DNA of 5,219 nt from Treponema sp. (GCA_012513125.1 JAAZCS010000026.1:1-5219); one strand, 5' to 3'. Positions 1-5,145 are shown, counted from the first letter of the stretch. Notes: a model not told the origin generated them from the letters alone. Translations and numbers: made by a program.

Positions 1-10
1 CTATTTTATA

Positions 11-52
11 AAAAAACTACGTCACCAGGAGTTGGATCGTAGTTTTTTTTTT
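11..52 (-). terminator. Rho-independent terminator of the rpsF-ssb-rpsR operon, probably bidirectional
   Basis: An 11-bp perfect stem (AAAAAACTACG at 11-21 with CGTAGTTTTTT at 38-48) encloses a 16-nt loop. A short inner CCA/TGG pair (25-27 with 33-35) can form in the loop. Read on the minus strand, the G/C-containing part is followed by a run of T, and it begins 11 bases beyond the rpsR stop. A longer T run (43-52) follows the stem on the plus strand, so it could also stop transcripts entering from the left. It ends the operon at rpsR, so any rplI beyond the window edge would need its own promoter or read-through. Confidence 0.85.
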
Positions 53-62
53 AATTTAATTA

Positions 63-392
63 TTAGTCAGCAACAAATGGCAATAAACAAATTGCTCTTG
101 CTCTTTTAATTGCTTTTGCAACTTCACGCTGATGTTTTGAACATGTACCAGTAATACGGCGTGGTAAAATCTTTCCACGTTCTGTTGTATAACGACGTAA
201 ACTGTCTGTATCTTTATAATCGATTTTTGTTTTGTTTGCACAGAAACGACATACCTTCTTGCGGAAGAAAGTCTTTCCTTTTACACGTCCATCACGTTCT
301 TCTTCACGACCATCAGATTCAGCTGGCATTTCGCTCATCTGTGATTCCATCATATCTTTTTTTTCTTCAATTTCTTGCATATTATCAGACAT
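63..392 (-). CDS. rpsR: 30S ribosomal protein bS18 with an acidic N-terminal extension
   Basis: bS18 is a small-subunit protein that pairs with bS6 on the 16S rRNA platform. The conserved core runs from about residue 42 to 105: [10 protein letters not shown], then IDYKD, the block [15 protein letters not shown] (70-84), KHQR and [13 protein letters not shown]. Cys48, Cys51, Cys84 and His87 are placed like the zinc-type Cys/His set of 'C+' S18 proteins; this is inferred from spacing. The 109-residue length exceeds the usual 75-90 because residues 1-38 form a Glu/Asp/Met-rich tail that looks disordered. The first Met is supported by AGGAGAT six bases upstream, so the tail is probably translated. 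It is the last gene of the operon, 28 nt after ssb and just before the terminator. Its usual partner bS6 is internally deleted in this same operon. Confidence 0.95.
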   Translation of the reverse strand: MSDNMQEIEEKKDMMESQMSEMPAESDGREEERDGRVKGKTFFRKKVCRFCANKTKIDYKDTDSLRRYTTERGKILPRRITGTCSKHQREVAKAIKRARAICLLPFVAD

Positions 393-397
393 TTTTT

Positions 398-404
398 ATC
401 TCCT
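398..404 (-). promoter_or_regulatory. Ribosome binding site of rpsR
   Basis: AGGAGAT on the minus strand lies 5 bases before the ATG at 392-390. It fixes the long start of bS18 and argues that the acidic N-terminal tail is real and not an annotation artefact. Confidence 0.75.
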
Positions 405-420
405 ATAAATAATCTTTGTT

Positions 421-906
421 TTAGAATGGGATATCTTCAGGGAAATCATTTCCTGTTCCACCAAAAGAATCTGGTGAATAATTATCAGAATAACTGGAAT
501 TTGTTTTTGCAGAATCATTTCTTGGTTGAAATCTTGGTGCATTTCCAGACGAACTATTTCCATCTGATTTACCACCTAAAAGTTGAACTGTATTTGCAAC
601 AATGCCAACTTTACTAAATTTCTGACCATCTTTTTCCCAACGATCTTGCTTCAAATAACCATCAACAGCAATTTGTTTGCCTTTTGTCAAATATGGTTTC
701 AAATTCTCAGCAGTTTTTCCCCAAATAGTAATATCGAAATAGCTTGTTTCTTCAATCCACTGATCTCCGTTTTTTCTATTTCTATTCACAGCTAAGCTCA
801 CATTTGCTCTGGCCTGTCCATTACTAGCATATCCGAAACTTCTTTCATCAGATCCAATATCTTTTGTAAGGTGACCAATAAGAATAACGTGATTTACATC
901 TGCCAT
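421..906 (-). CDS. ssb: Single-stranded DNA-binding protein
   Basis: SSB coats single-stranded DNA during replication, repair and recombination, and recruits partner enzymes through its C-terminal tip. Residues 4-111 form the OB fold: NHVILIGHLTKDI at the start, ANVSLAVNR (34-42), the aromatic-rich stretch W50 to W62 (SYFDITIWGKTAENL), then GKQIAVDGYLKQDRW (76-90) and VANTVQLLG. Residues 112-150 are a Gly/Ser/Asn-rich flexible linker. The protein ends in the acidic tip DFPEDIPF, the conserved partner-binding motif. The 161-residue length is typical. AGGAGAA (911-917) precedes the ATG. It sits between rpsF and rpsR, the classic arrangement, with 30 nt to rpsF and 28 nt to rpsR, so it is probably cotranscribed with both. 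Confidence 0.96.
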   Translation of the reverse strand: MADVNHVILIGHLTKDIGSDERSFGYASNGQARANVSLAVNRNRKNGDQWIEETSYFDITIWGKTAENLKPYLTKGKQIAVDGYLKQDRWEKDGQKFSKVGIVANTVQLLGGKSDGNSSSGNAPRFQPRNDSAKTNSSYSDNYSPDSFGGTGNDFPEDIPF

Positions 907-936
907 GATTTTCTCCTAAGACTATTATTATCTTAA

Positions 937-1107
937 TTATTTTTCTTCTATTTTTACGAACTGATGTTTTAATAAGTTCATATTAATTTTAAAATATTTT
1001 TCAATTTCTGCGCTGAAATTTGCGAGTGTGCTTTTTAAGTCTTCAGCACCTTTTTTTGACTTTTCATCATCTAAAGGATAAATAGCCATTAGTTCATACT
1101 TTTTCAT
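937..1107 (-). CDS. rpsF: Ribosomal protein bS6, internally deleted (56 residues)
   Basis: The reading frame encodes 56 residues. It starts MKKYELMAIYPLDDEKSKKG and ends INMNLLKHQFVKIEEK. The start matches beta-strand 1 and helix 1 of bS6. The end matches the family's closing 'xLNxxxLRxxxVKxEEK' region (end of helix 2 and strand 4). What is missing is the centre, normally carrying the W/YGxRxLAYxIKK strand and the GxYxLFxF strand. Family members are about 93-100 residues, so about 37-42 codons are absent and the frame is kept. The ssb gene starts 30 nt downstream, so the missing part is not in another frame. The start has a strong site (AGGAGA, 1112-1117). The gene leads the operon with ssb and rpsR. 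A four-stranded fold cannot form from this product, so it is probably non-functional as bS6, unless the deletion is an assembly error or a full copy lies elsewhere. Confidence 0.8.
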   Translation of the reverse strand: MKKYELMAIYPLDDEKSKKGAEDLKSTLANFSAEIEKYFKINMNLLKHQFVKIEEK

Positions 1108-1127
1108 AGTATCTCCTGAATTTTAAT

Positions 1128-1144
1128 CATTGTTTAAAACAATG
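1128..1144 (-). repeat. Perfect inverted repeat in the rpsF leader
   Basis: CATTGTTT and AAACAATG are perfect 8-base arms around a single central base. As RNA, a 6-bp stem with a 5-nt loop is feasible. It lies about 20 bases upstream of the rpsF start and just before its ribosome binding site. It could be a leader stem-loop or a DNA operator; the sequence alone does not decide. Confidence 0.6.
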
Positions 1145-1148
1145 TTTT

Positions 1149-1164
1149 GGAGGAAAAATCCTCC
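1149..1164 (-). promoter_or_regulatory. GGAGGA/TCCTCC hairpin in the rpsF leader
   Basis: A perfect 6-bp G/C-rich stem closes a 4-nt loop, unusual in such AT-rich sequence. No U-tract follows on either strand, so it is not an intrinsic terminator. Read on the minus strand, its first arm GGAGGA could alternatively pair with TCCTC upstream (about 1174-1178). Its second arm contains CTCC, which could pair with GGAG of the rpsF ribosome binding site. A switchable leader controlling rpsF translation is therefore possible but is inference. Confidence 0.5.
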
Positions 1165-1175
1165 TTATGGTCTGA

Positions 1176-1198
1176 GGAAATCCCTATTAGAGGATTCC
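1176..1198 (-). promoter_or_regulatory. Upstream stem-loop of the rpsF leader
   Basis: On the minus strand GGAATCC can pair with GGATTTCC across an 8-nt loop, giving 7 base pairs with one bulged U. It is the first of three consecutive potential stem-loops in the leader. The CCG trinucleotide typical of the known S6:S18-binding leader motif is absent here and across the whole leader. Confidence 0.4.
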
Positions 1199-1211
1199 AA
1201 GAAGTAGTATA

Positions 1212-1240
1212 ATAATAAATAAAATAAGTTAAAAGGGCAA
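1212..1240 (-). promoter_or_regulatory. Putative sigma-70-type promoter of the rpsF-ssb-rpsR operon
   Basis: On the minus strand TTGCCC (1240-1235) is followed after 17 bases by TATTAT (1217-1212). This predicts transcription from about 1205 and a leader of roughly 98 nt before the rpsF ATG. Other TA-rich hexamers lie close by (TATACT at 1211-1206), so the exact -10 is uncertain. It is divergent from the rsmD promoter about 30 bases away. Confidence 0.45.
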
Positions 1241-1269
1241 TAAGAGTAAAAATAAATAAAAAGCTGTAA

Positions 1270-1299
1270 TTGACCAGAACATTTTTAATATTATATAAT
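1270..1299 (+). promoter_or_regulatory. Near-consensus sigma-70-type promoter of rsmD
   Basis: TTGACC (1270-1275) is separated by 18 bases from a perfect TATAAT (1294-1299). Transcription should start near 1305-1307, only about 7-9 nt before the rsmD ATG at 1314. The only possible ribosome binding site is a weak AGG at 1305-1307, at the very 5' end of such a transcript. Confidence 0.7.
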
Positions 1300-1313
1300 T
1301 AAATAGGTTTTTT

Positions 1314-1865
1314 ATGAGAATTACAGGTGGCGTTTTAAAAGGTAGAATTATCAAGTGTCCGGATGGTGTTATTAGACCGGCAATGGACAGAATGAGAGAA
1401 TCGATTTTTTCTATTCTTGGGGATTTATCGGGTAAATCATTTTTGGATTTATTTTCTGGTTCTGGTACTATAGCAATTGAAGCTGTTTCTAGAGGGTCTA
1501 CTGATGTTGAATTGTGCGAAAAAGATAGAATAAAAGTAAATACAGTGTTCGATAATGTTTCAATTACTGAAAAAGAAATGGATGTAAAAATAAAATGCCA
1601 CTTTATGCCAGTTGAATATTACATAAAAAGATGTAAAAGAACATTTGACTATATATTTTTTGATCCTCCGTTTCCTTACAAATTCCATGAACAGTTGATA
1701 TTACAAGCAGATGAAAATTCTCTTTTAAATAAAACAGGAACTATTTTGGTACATAGACCTGAAGAACATTTTATGCCTGATAAAATTGGAAATCTTTCAC
1801 GTATTGATCAAAGAGTTTACGGAAGATCTATTGTTGATTTCTACGCTTATTCTGATAAAGAATAG
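1314..1865 (+). CDS. rsmD: 16S rRNA (guanine(966)-N(2))-methyltransferase RsmD
   Basis: RsmD transfers a methyl group from S-adenosylmethionine to N2 of G966 in 16S rRNA during small-subunit assembly. The N-terminus has the family signature RITGGVLKGRII and RPAMDRMRESIFSIL (21-35). Motif I for SAM binding is FLDLFSGSGTIAIEA (43-57), followed by an acidic residue at the end of strand 2 (E69). The catalytic DPPF tetrapeptide is at 117-120. The closing YGRSIVDFY matches the usual C-terminus. At 183 residues it is full length. The ATG is chosen because the protein begins exactly at the conserved RITGG block and the promoter lies just upstream. It is divergent from the ribosomal operon and 50 nt ahead of the next gene. 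Its leader is predicted to be very short, with no good ribosome binding site. Confidence 0.94.
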   Translation: MRITGGVLKGRIIKCPDGVIRPAMDRMRESIFSILGDLSGKSFLDLFSGSGTIAIEAVSRGSTDVELCEKDRIKVNTVFDNVSITEKEMDVKIKCHFMPVEYYIKRCKRTFDYIFFDPPFPYKFHEQLILQADENSLLNKTGTILVHRPEEHFMPDKIGNLSRIDQRVYGRSIVDFYAYSDKE

Positions 1866-1895
1866 AAAGCTTTTCTTTATTATTTTCTTATTCCA

Positions 1896-1904
1896 TGATA
1901 TAAT
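1896..1904 (+). promoter_or_regulatory. Extended -10 promoter element before the 116-residue gene
   Basis: TGATATAAT is a perfect extended -10 (TGn-TATAAT). The region 17 bases upstream (TTTATT, 1876-1881) is only a weak -35. Transcription would start around 1910-1912, leaving about 4-6 nt before the ATG at 1916. No Shine-Dalgarno sequence is present, so a leaderless or nearly leaderless mRNA is predicted. Confidence 0.5.
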
Positions 1905-1915
1905 ATTAGCATTTA

Positions 1916-2266
1916 ATGAAGAAAACTGATAATCAAATAGAATTTGAAGAAGCCCTAAAAAACAAACAACCTCAAGATGGTTTTATAAAAGTAACCGACA
2001 ATCCTGTAAATGGTCTAACCTCAGAACAAAAGGTAGTGTTAAATCGAAAAGCAAACATTATGTTCAATAATGGAAATATAGAAGATGCTAGAAGAATTTT
2101 CATTACTACAGGCTATTCTGATGGACTTACACGAGTTGGAAATTATTATATGAACAAAAATGAGAGTCTAAAGGCATTAAAAGTCTATTATCTTGCTCAT
2201 AATAAAAGAAATTCTGAACAAATTTATCAAAATATTGCAGATGTTTTATCAGTTCTCTTAAAATAA
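1916..2266 (+). CDS. Hypothetical helical (TPR-like) protein
   Basis: I do not recognise a named family. The 116-residue product is hydrophilic, rich in Asn, Lys and Glu, and has no signal peptide or membrane segment, so it is probably cytoplasmic. Residues 1-40 look like a flexible lead-in. From about 42 onwards the pattern is helical and resembles degenerate TPR hairpins: KANIMFNNGNIEDARRIF (45-62), then LTRVGNYYMNKNESLKALKVYYLA (71-94) and a final helix ending DVLSVLLK. The gene lies 36 nt before a long TPR gene on the same strand, so the two are likely cotranscribed and may act together; this is inference. It has no ribosome binding site before the ATG but a -10 element 11 bases upstream. 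An internal start at Met49 would lose half of the protein and also lacks a site. Confidence 0.75.
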   Translation: MKKTDNQIEFEEALKNKQPQDGFIKVTDNPVNGLTSEQKVVLNRKANIMFNNGNIEDARRIFITTGYSDGLTRVGNYYMNKNESLKALKVYYLAHNKRNSEQIYQNIADVLSVLLK

Positions 2267-2302
2267 ATAATAAAATGAATTTAAAAATATGGAGAATCAA
2301 AG

Positions 2303-3427
2303 ATGAATCAACGAGATAACCAAACTCCTGATACAGATGAACAAAAAAAGTTGGAAATTGAAAACAAGATTTCTGAACTATCAAAAAGTGGATATGTTTT
2401 ATTAAAGCAAAACAAAACAAATGAAGCACTAGATATTTTCAATTCAATTCTAAATTTGGAAGAAAATAATAATTATGCACTAGTTGGACTTGGCGATATT
2501 GAGAGAAAACTAAAACATTATCAAACAGCAATAGATTTTTATGAAAAATGCTTATCTTTTTACCCTGCAAATAATTACGCTTTATTTGGATTGGCAGATT
2601 GCTACAAAGCGTTAAACAAACATGAACAAGCCATCGAAATATGGCAACAATATTTAATTCATGACAACAAAAACATTACAGTGATGACAAGAGTTGCCGA
2701 TGCATACAGAAAAATTAAAGATTTTAAAAAATCAAAAGAAATGTATTTAAAAGTTCTTGATATTGAAAAAGAAAATCCATATGCATTAATTGGTCTTGGA
2801 CATTTGAACTACGATTTTAAGGAATACAAAGATGCTCTTTTCTATTGGACAAAAATCTATGAGTTAAACACAGATTCAGTTGATATAAGAGTCTTAACTT
2901 CTATCGGTAACTGTCATAGAAAATTAAAAACTTTCAATAATGGAACTATGTATTTTGAAAAAGCACTGGAAAAAGACCCATCAAATTTTTATGCTTTATT
3001 TGGATTAGCAGATTGTTATAGAGGTATGAATCAACAATATAAATCGATAAACTACTGGAATAAAATTCTAGAATTAGATCCAAACAACAAAGTTATTTTA
3101 ACTAGAACTGGCGATGCATATAGAACAACAGGTAATTATGAAAAAGCGTTGATTTATTATAAAAAAGCCTTAGAAATTGATTTTGATGTTTATGCAGCTA
3201 TAGGATTGGCTTTAATAGATAAAGGTGAAGGAAAATATGCAGATGCGGCTGATAAATTCAAAAAATTGATTATTAATGATCCAAAGAACTCTAGACTTTA
3301 TGTAGATTTATCAGATTGTTATTCTATGATGGGCGAAAAAGAAAAAGCTTTAACTATTTTGGAAGATTATTTAAAGATAGATAGTAAAAATCAAACAATT
3401 AAGAATTTAATTGAAGAAAAAAAATGA
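2303..3427 (+). CDS. Tetratricopeptide repeat protein with alternating two-TPR super-repeat
   Basis: TPR proteins are helical scaffolds that bind other proteins; the partner here is unknown. The 374 residues hold about nine to ten TPR units from residue 22 to 360, with almost nothing else. There is no signal peptide or membrane segment, so a cytoplasmic location is likely. Units alternate between two types. Type A has ALxGLADCY then a helix with Trp (W114, W182, W252). Type B has R/S-xx-DAYRK or GNCHRK then a helix with MYxxxL. One A+B pair is 68-70 residues and repeats about four times. GGAGA (2291-2295) lies seven bases before the ATG, supporting the start. The stop codon overlaps the rlmN start in ATGA, so rlmN translation is probably coupled. 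The neighbouring 116-residue gene ends 36 nt upstream. Conserved Cys/Trp positions suggest a uniform concave binding surface. Confidence 0.92.
   Translation: MNQRDNQTPDTDEQKKLEIENKISELSKSGYVLLKQNKTNEALDIFNSILNLEENNNYALVGLGDIERKLKHYQTAIDFYEKCLSFYPANNYALFGLADCYKALNKHEQAIEIWQQYLIHDNKNITVMTRVADAYRKIKDFKKSKEMYLKVLDIEKENPYALIGLGHLNYDFKEYKDALFYWTKIYELNTDSVDIRVLTSIGNCHRKLKTFNNGTMYFEKALEKDPSNFYALFGLADCYRGMNQQYKSINYWNKILELDPNNKVILTRTGDAYRTTGNYEKALIYYKKALEIDFDVYAAIGLALIDKGEGKYADAADKFKKLIINDPKNSRLYVDLSDCYSMMGEKEKALTILEDYLKIDSKNQTIKNLIEEKK
2579..2601 (+). repeat. Direct repeat copy 1 inside the TPR gene
   Basis: Codes for ALFGLADC (residues 93-100). It matches 22 of 23 bases at 2993-3015, 414 bases (138 codons, two super-repeats) downstream. 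The near-identity in DNA, while flanking repeat units differ, suggests recent internal duplication or gene conversion. Confidence 0.7.
2993..3015 (+). repeat. Direct repeat copy 2 inside the TPR gene
   Basis: Codes for ALFGLADC (residues 231-238). It differs from the copy at 2579-2601 by one silent base. The intermediate unit at residues 161-168 (ALIGLGHL) has diverged. Confidence 0.7.
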
Positions 3428-4443
3428 CAAATAAAATTAGTTTATCAGGTTTACTACCTGAAGAAATTTCACAAGCACTTGGTTATAAACAATCATTTAG
3501 AGGAAAACAAATCTTCAAGTGGATTGGTTGTGGAATAAATGATTTTGATAGTATGACAAATTTAAGTCTTATCGATAGAAAAGATTTACAAGATAGAGCC
3601 TTGTTACGAACAACTTCTGTATCAAACATTTTAAGAGATGAAGACGGAACAATAAAATTGCAAATAAAACTGCATGATGATTACGCAGTTGAAACAGTTC
3701 TTTTGACAGATAGAGACGGACGAAAAACAGCATGCGTTTCTTGCCAAGTTGGTTGTGCTATGAAATGTGCTTTCTGTCAAACAGGAACGCTTGGTTTTGC
3801 AAGAAATTTGGAAGCTTCTGAAATAGTTGAACAATTTTTTTATTTGGAAGAAATTGCTGGACAACTGGATAATATTGTTTTTATGGGCATGGGTGAACCA
3901 ATGATGAATCTTGAAGCTATAAGAAAAACAATTAAAATTCTCACTAGTAAAGATGGAAGAAATTTGTCATCAAAAAGAATCACTTTATCTACATCTGGAA
4001 TAATTAAGGGAATTTATGATTTAGCCGACAACGGTCCGCATATAAGGCTTGCAGTGTCATTAACAACAGCGAATGAAGATTTACGAGCAGAATTAATGCC
4101 TATTTCAAATAGTAATACTTTACCAGAATTAAAAAATGCAATTAGTTATTATGCAGAAAAAAGTGGTAAAAGAGTAACATTAGAAGCTGCCCTATTACAC
4201 GATAAAAATACAAATGAAGAAAGTGCAAATAAGTTGATTAATTTTGCAAGAAATTTGGACGTGAATATCAACCTTATTCCATGGAATAAAGTTGATAAAC
4301 TTCCATTTACAGAACCAACTTCATCAGAAATTAAAAGATTTTTGGCAACTTTAGAAAAAGCAAGATTAAATGTTTCATTAAGAACAAAAAGAGGTCGTTC
4401 AATAGGTGGTGCTTGCGGCCAACTTGGAAAATCTCTGAATTAG
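3424..4443 (+). CDS. rlmN: Dual-specificity RlmN: 23S rRNA A2503 / tRNA A37 C2-methyltransferase
   Basis: RlmN is a radical-SAM enzyme that methylates C2 of A2503 in 23S rRNA and of A37 in some tRNAs, supporting translational accuracy. The N-terminal accessory domain (1-80) contains FRGKQIFKWI and MTNLSL. The radical-SAM cluster is C111-x3-C115-x2-C118, preceded by VETVLL with E90 and by C104 in ACVSCQVGC. GMGEP is at 155-159, LAVSLTTAN at 209-217 and NLIPWN at 283-288. The catalytic C-terminal Cys that carries the protein-bound methyl is C331 in ACGQL. The family's usual D-I-D/E before AACGQL is SIGG here, a mild variation. At 339 residues it is full length. The ATG overlaps the TPR stop (ATGA) and lacks a good ribosome binding site, so it probably relies on coupling. 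The antibiotic-resistance relative Cfr is unlikely given the housekeeping context. Confidence 0.94.
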   Translation: MTNKISLSGLLPEEISQALGYKQSFRGKQIFKWIGCGINDFDSMTNLSLIDRKDLQDRALLRTTSVSNILRDEDGTIKLQIKLHDDYAVETVLLTDRDGRKTACVSCQVGCAMKCAFCQTGTLGFARNLEASEIVEQFFYLEEIAGQLDNIVFMGMGEPMMNLEAIRKTIKILTSKDGRNLSSKRITLSTSGIIKGIYDLADNGPHIRLAVSLTTANEDLRAELMPISNSNTLPELKNAISYYAEKSGKRVTLEAALLHDKNTNEESANKLINFARNLDVNINLIPWNKVDKLPFTEPTSSEIKRFLATLEKARLNVSLRTKRGRSIGGACGQLGKSLN

Positions 4444-4604
4444 CAATGCTTACTGTATGAAACTATTTATAAATTGTATTAATATATTTTCATCTTGTAA
4501 TATGAAAAGCATTATATTATAATTTATATAATTTCGTTTTGTCGATTTTAGAAGAGATGTTTTAAATATAATACTATTATTTTTTAGTTTTTAGGGGTTT
4601 TGAG
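4444..4604 (+). other. 161-nt AT-rich spacer with inverted repeats, no gene seen
   Basis: No reading frame of note occurs here. TTTTCAT (4487-4493) and ATGAAAA (4502-4508) can form a 7-bp stem with an 8-nt loop. AATGCTT (4445-4451) and AAGCATT (4507-4513) form an outer pair that overlaps the inner one by two bases. No hairpin with a G/C-rich stem and T-tract is evident, so termination after rlmN is not clearly marked. Several TATAAT-like hexamers occur between 4512 and 4572. Confidence 0.4.
4567..4597 (+). promoter_or_regulatory. Putative -10 element and ribosome binding site of the HMA-like gene
   Basis: A perfect TATAAT (4567-4572) lies 32 bases before the ATG. The nearest -35-like hexamer TTGTCG (4539-4544) is too far (22-base spacing), so the -35 is unclear. 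AGGGG (4593-4597) lies seven bases before the ATG at 4605 and is a reasonable ribosome binding site. Confidence 0.4.
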
Positions 4605-4814
4605 ATGCAGATAAAAATTTATGTTGTTGGAATGTTTGATGATGACTCGGCTACAAAAGTTCAGAGTGCGGTTTCAGCTGTTTCTGGAGTAACAAATGTT
4701 GTTGCAAATGCATCTAAAGCTCAAGTTTTAGTAGATTATGCTGATGATACTGCAGGAATTGAAGATGCAATTAATAATGCTATTAAATCAGCTGGTGTTG
4801 ACGTAGTAGGTTAA
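4605..4814 (+). CDS. Small HMA-fold (heavy-metal-associated-like) protein lacking CxxC
   Basis: The 69-residue product fits the beta-alpha-beta-beta-alpha-beta pattern of HMA/copper-chaperone domains: strand IKIYVVGMF (3-11), helix SATKVQSAVSAV (15-26), the turn SGVTNVVAN (27-35), strand AQVLVDYAD (39-47), helix GIEDAINNAIKSAG (51-64) and the closing DVVG. The GM at 9-10 and the SGV..V turn are typical of the family. The two metal-binding cysteines expected just after GM (GMxCxxC) are replaced by FDDDSA, and the protein has no cysteine at all. It is therefore unlikely to bind copper in the usual way and could be a protein- or ligand-binding version; that is inference. AGGGG precedes the ATG. 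The next gene starts four bases after the stop, so the two were probably one transcript. No membrane segment or signal is present. Confidence 0.75.
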   Translation: MQIKIYVVGMFDDDSATKVQSAVSAVSGVTNVVANASKAQVLVDYADDTAGIEDAINNAIKSAGVDVVG

Positions 4815-4818
4815 TTTT

Positions 4819-5145
4819 ATGAAAATAACTGTTCTTGATGGAAATGCCGTTAATCCTGGAGACTTATCATGGGACATTCTAAAACAGTTTTCATCTGATA
4901 TAACAATCTATCCACGTACTTCACCAGAATTAGTTATAGAACGGATAGGTAATTCAGATGTAATTTTTTTAAATAAGATTAACATAACTGAAGATATTCT
5001 TAGTTCTTGTCCTTCTGTTAAATATATTGGTGTTTTAGCTACCGGATATAATGTAATTGATTTGGAAGCTACAAAAAAAAGAACTATAACAGTTACAACA
5101 ATTCAAGAAACAATGACGGGACACCATCTTCTCCAAAGTCATTAA
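4819..5145 (+). pseudogene. D-2-hydroxyacid dehydrogenase, truncated N-terminal fragment
   Basis: The first ~95 residues match the N-terminal substrate-binding half of the D-2-hydroxyacid dehydrogenase family (glycerate/lactate/phosphoglycerate dehydrogenase type), which oxidises or reduces 2-hydroxyacids with NAD(P). Recognisable parts are MKITVLDGNAVNPGDLSW, PELVIERIGNSDVIFLNK (36-53) and YIGVLATGYNVIDLEA (69-84). After ITVTTI (90-95), where the family continues 'VTNVPAYGT', the frame reads an unrelated tail, QETMTGHHLL..., and stops at residue 108. The Rossmann GxGxxG domain and the catalytic Arg, Glu and His are absent; the family is about 310-330 residues. None of the three plus-strand frames after about 5100 restores homology, so this is a break and not a simple frameshift. 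The start has only a weak AGG. It follows the HMA-like gene by four bases. The product should be inactive. Confidence 0.75.

Noticed and set aside
161..795. Plus-strand open frames of 70-83 codons across rpsR and ssb
   Set aside because: They overlap well-supported minus-strand genes, and their translations are Phe/Leu/His-rich shadows without recognisable motifs or ribosome binding sites.
1128..1144. Palindrome resembling a Rex operator (TTGT...ACAA)
   Set aside because: The half-sites are too close: TTGTTTAAAACAA spans 13 bases, whereas Rex sites need about 18. Position in the leader also fits an RNA stem equally well.
1149..1164. GGAGGA/TCCTCC hairpin as a terminator or attenuator
   Set aside because: No T-tract follows on either strand, so it is kept only as a possible leader structure.
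1857..1878. Possible terminator after rsmD (AAAGAA...TTCTTT, or AGAAA-GCT-TTTCT)
   Set aside because: The stems are 5-6 bp and almost all A/T, too weak for an intrinsic terminator, and no clear T-run follows.
2127..2429. Minus-strand 100-codon frame across the start of the TPR gene
   Set aside because: Its Phe/Leu/His-rich composition is typical of antisense to AT-rich coding sequence, and it overlaps two better-supported genes.
3631..3864. Minus-strand 77-codon frame inside rlmN
   Set aside because: It is fully antisense to the conserved radical-SAM core of RlmN and shows no family features.
3424..4443. RlmN homologue as a Cfr-type resistance enzyme
   Set aside because: The chromosomal housekeeping context, the overlap with the TPR gene and the RlmN-like motifs favour ordinary RlmN.
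5035..5142. Minus-strand 35-codon frame starting after a good AGGAG site
   Set aside because: It lies antisense to the conserved dehydrogenase fragment, its Cys/Ser-rich peptide looks like a shadow translation, and it is very short. The ribosome-site match is probably chance.
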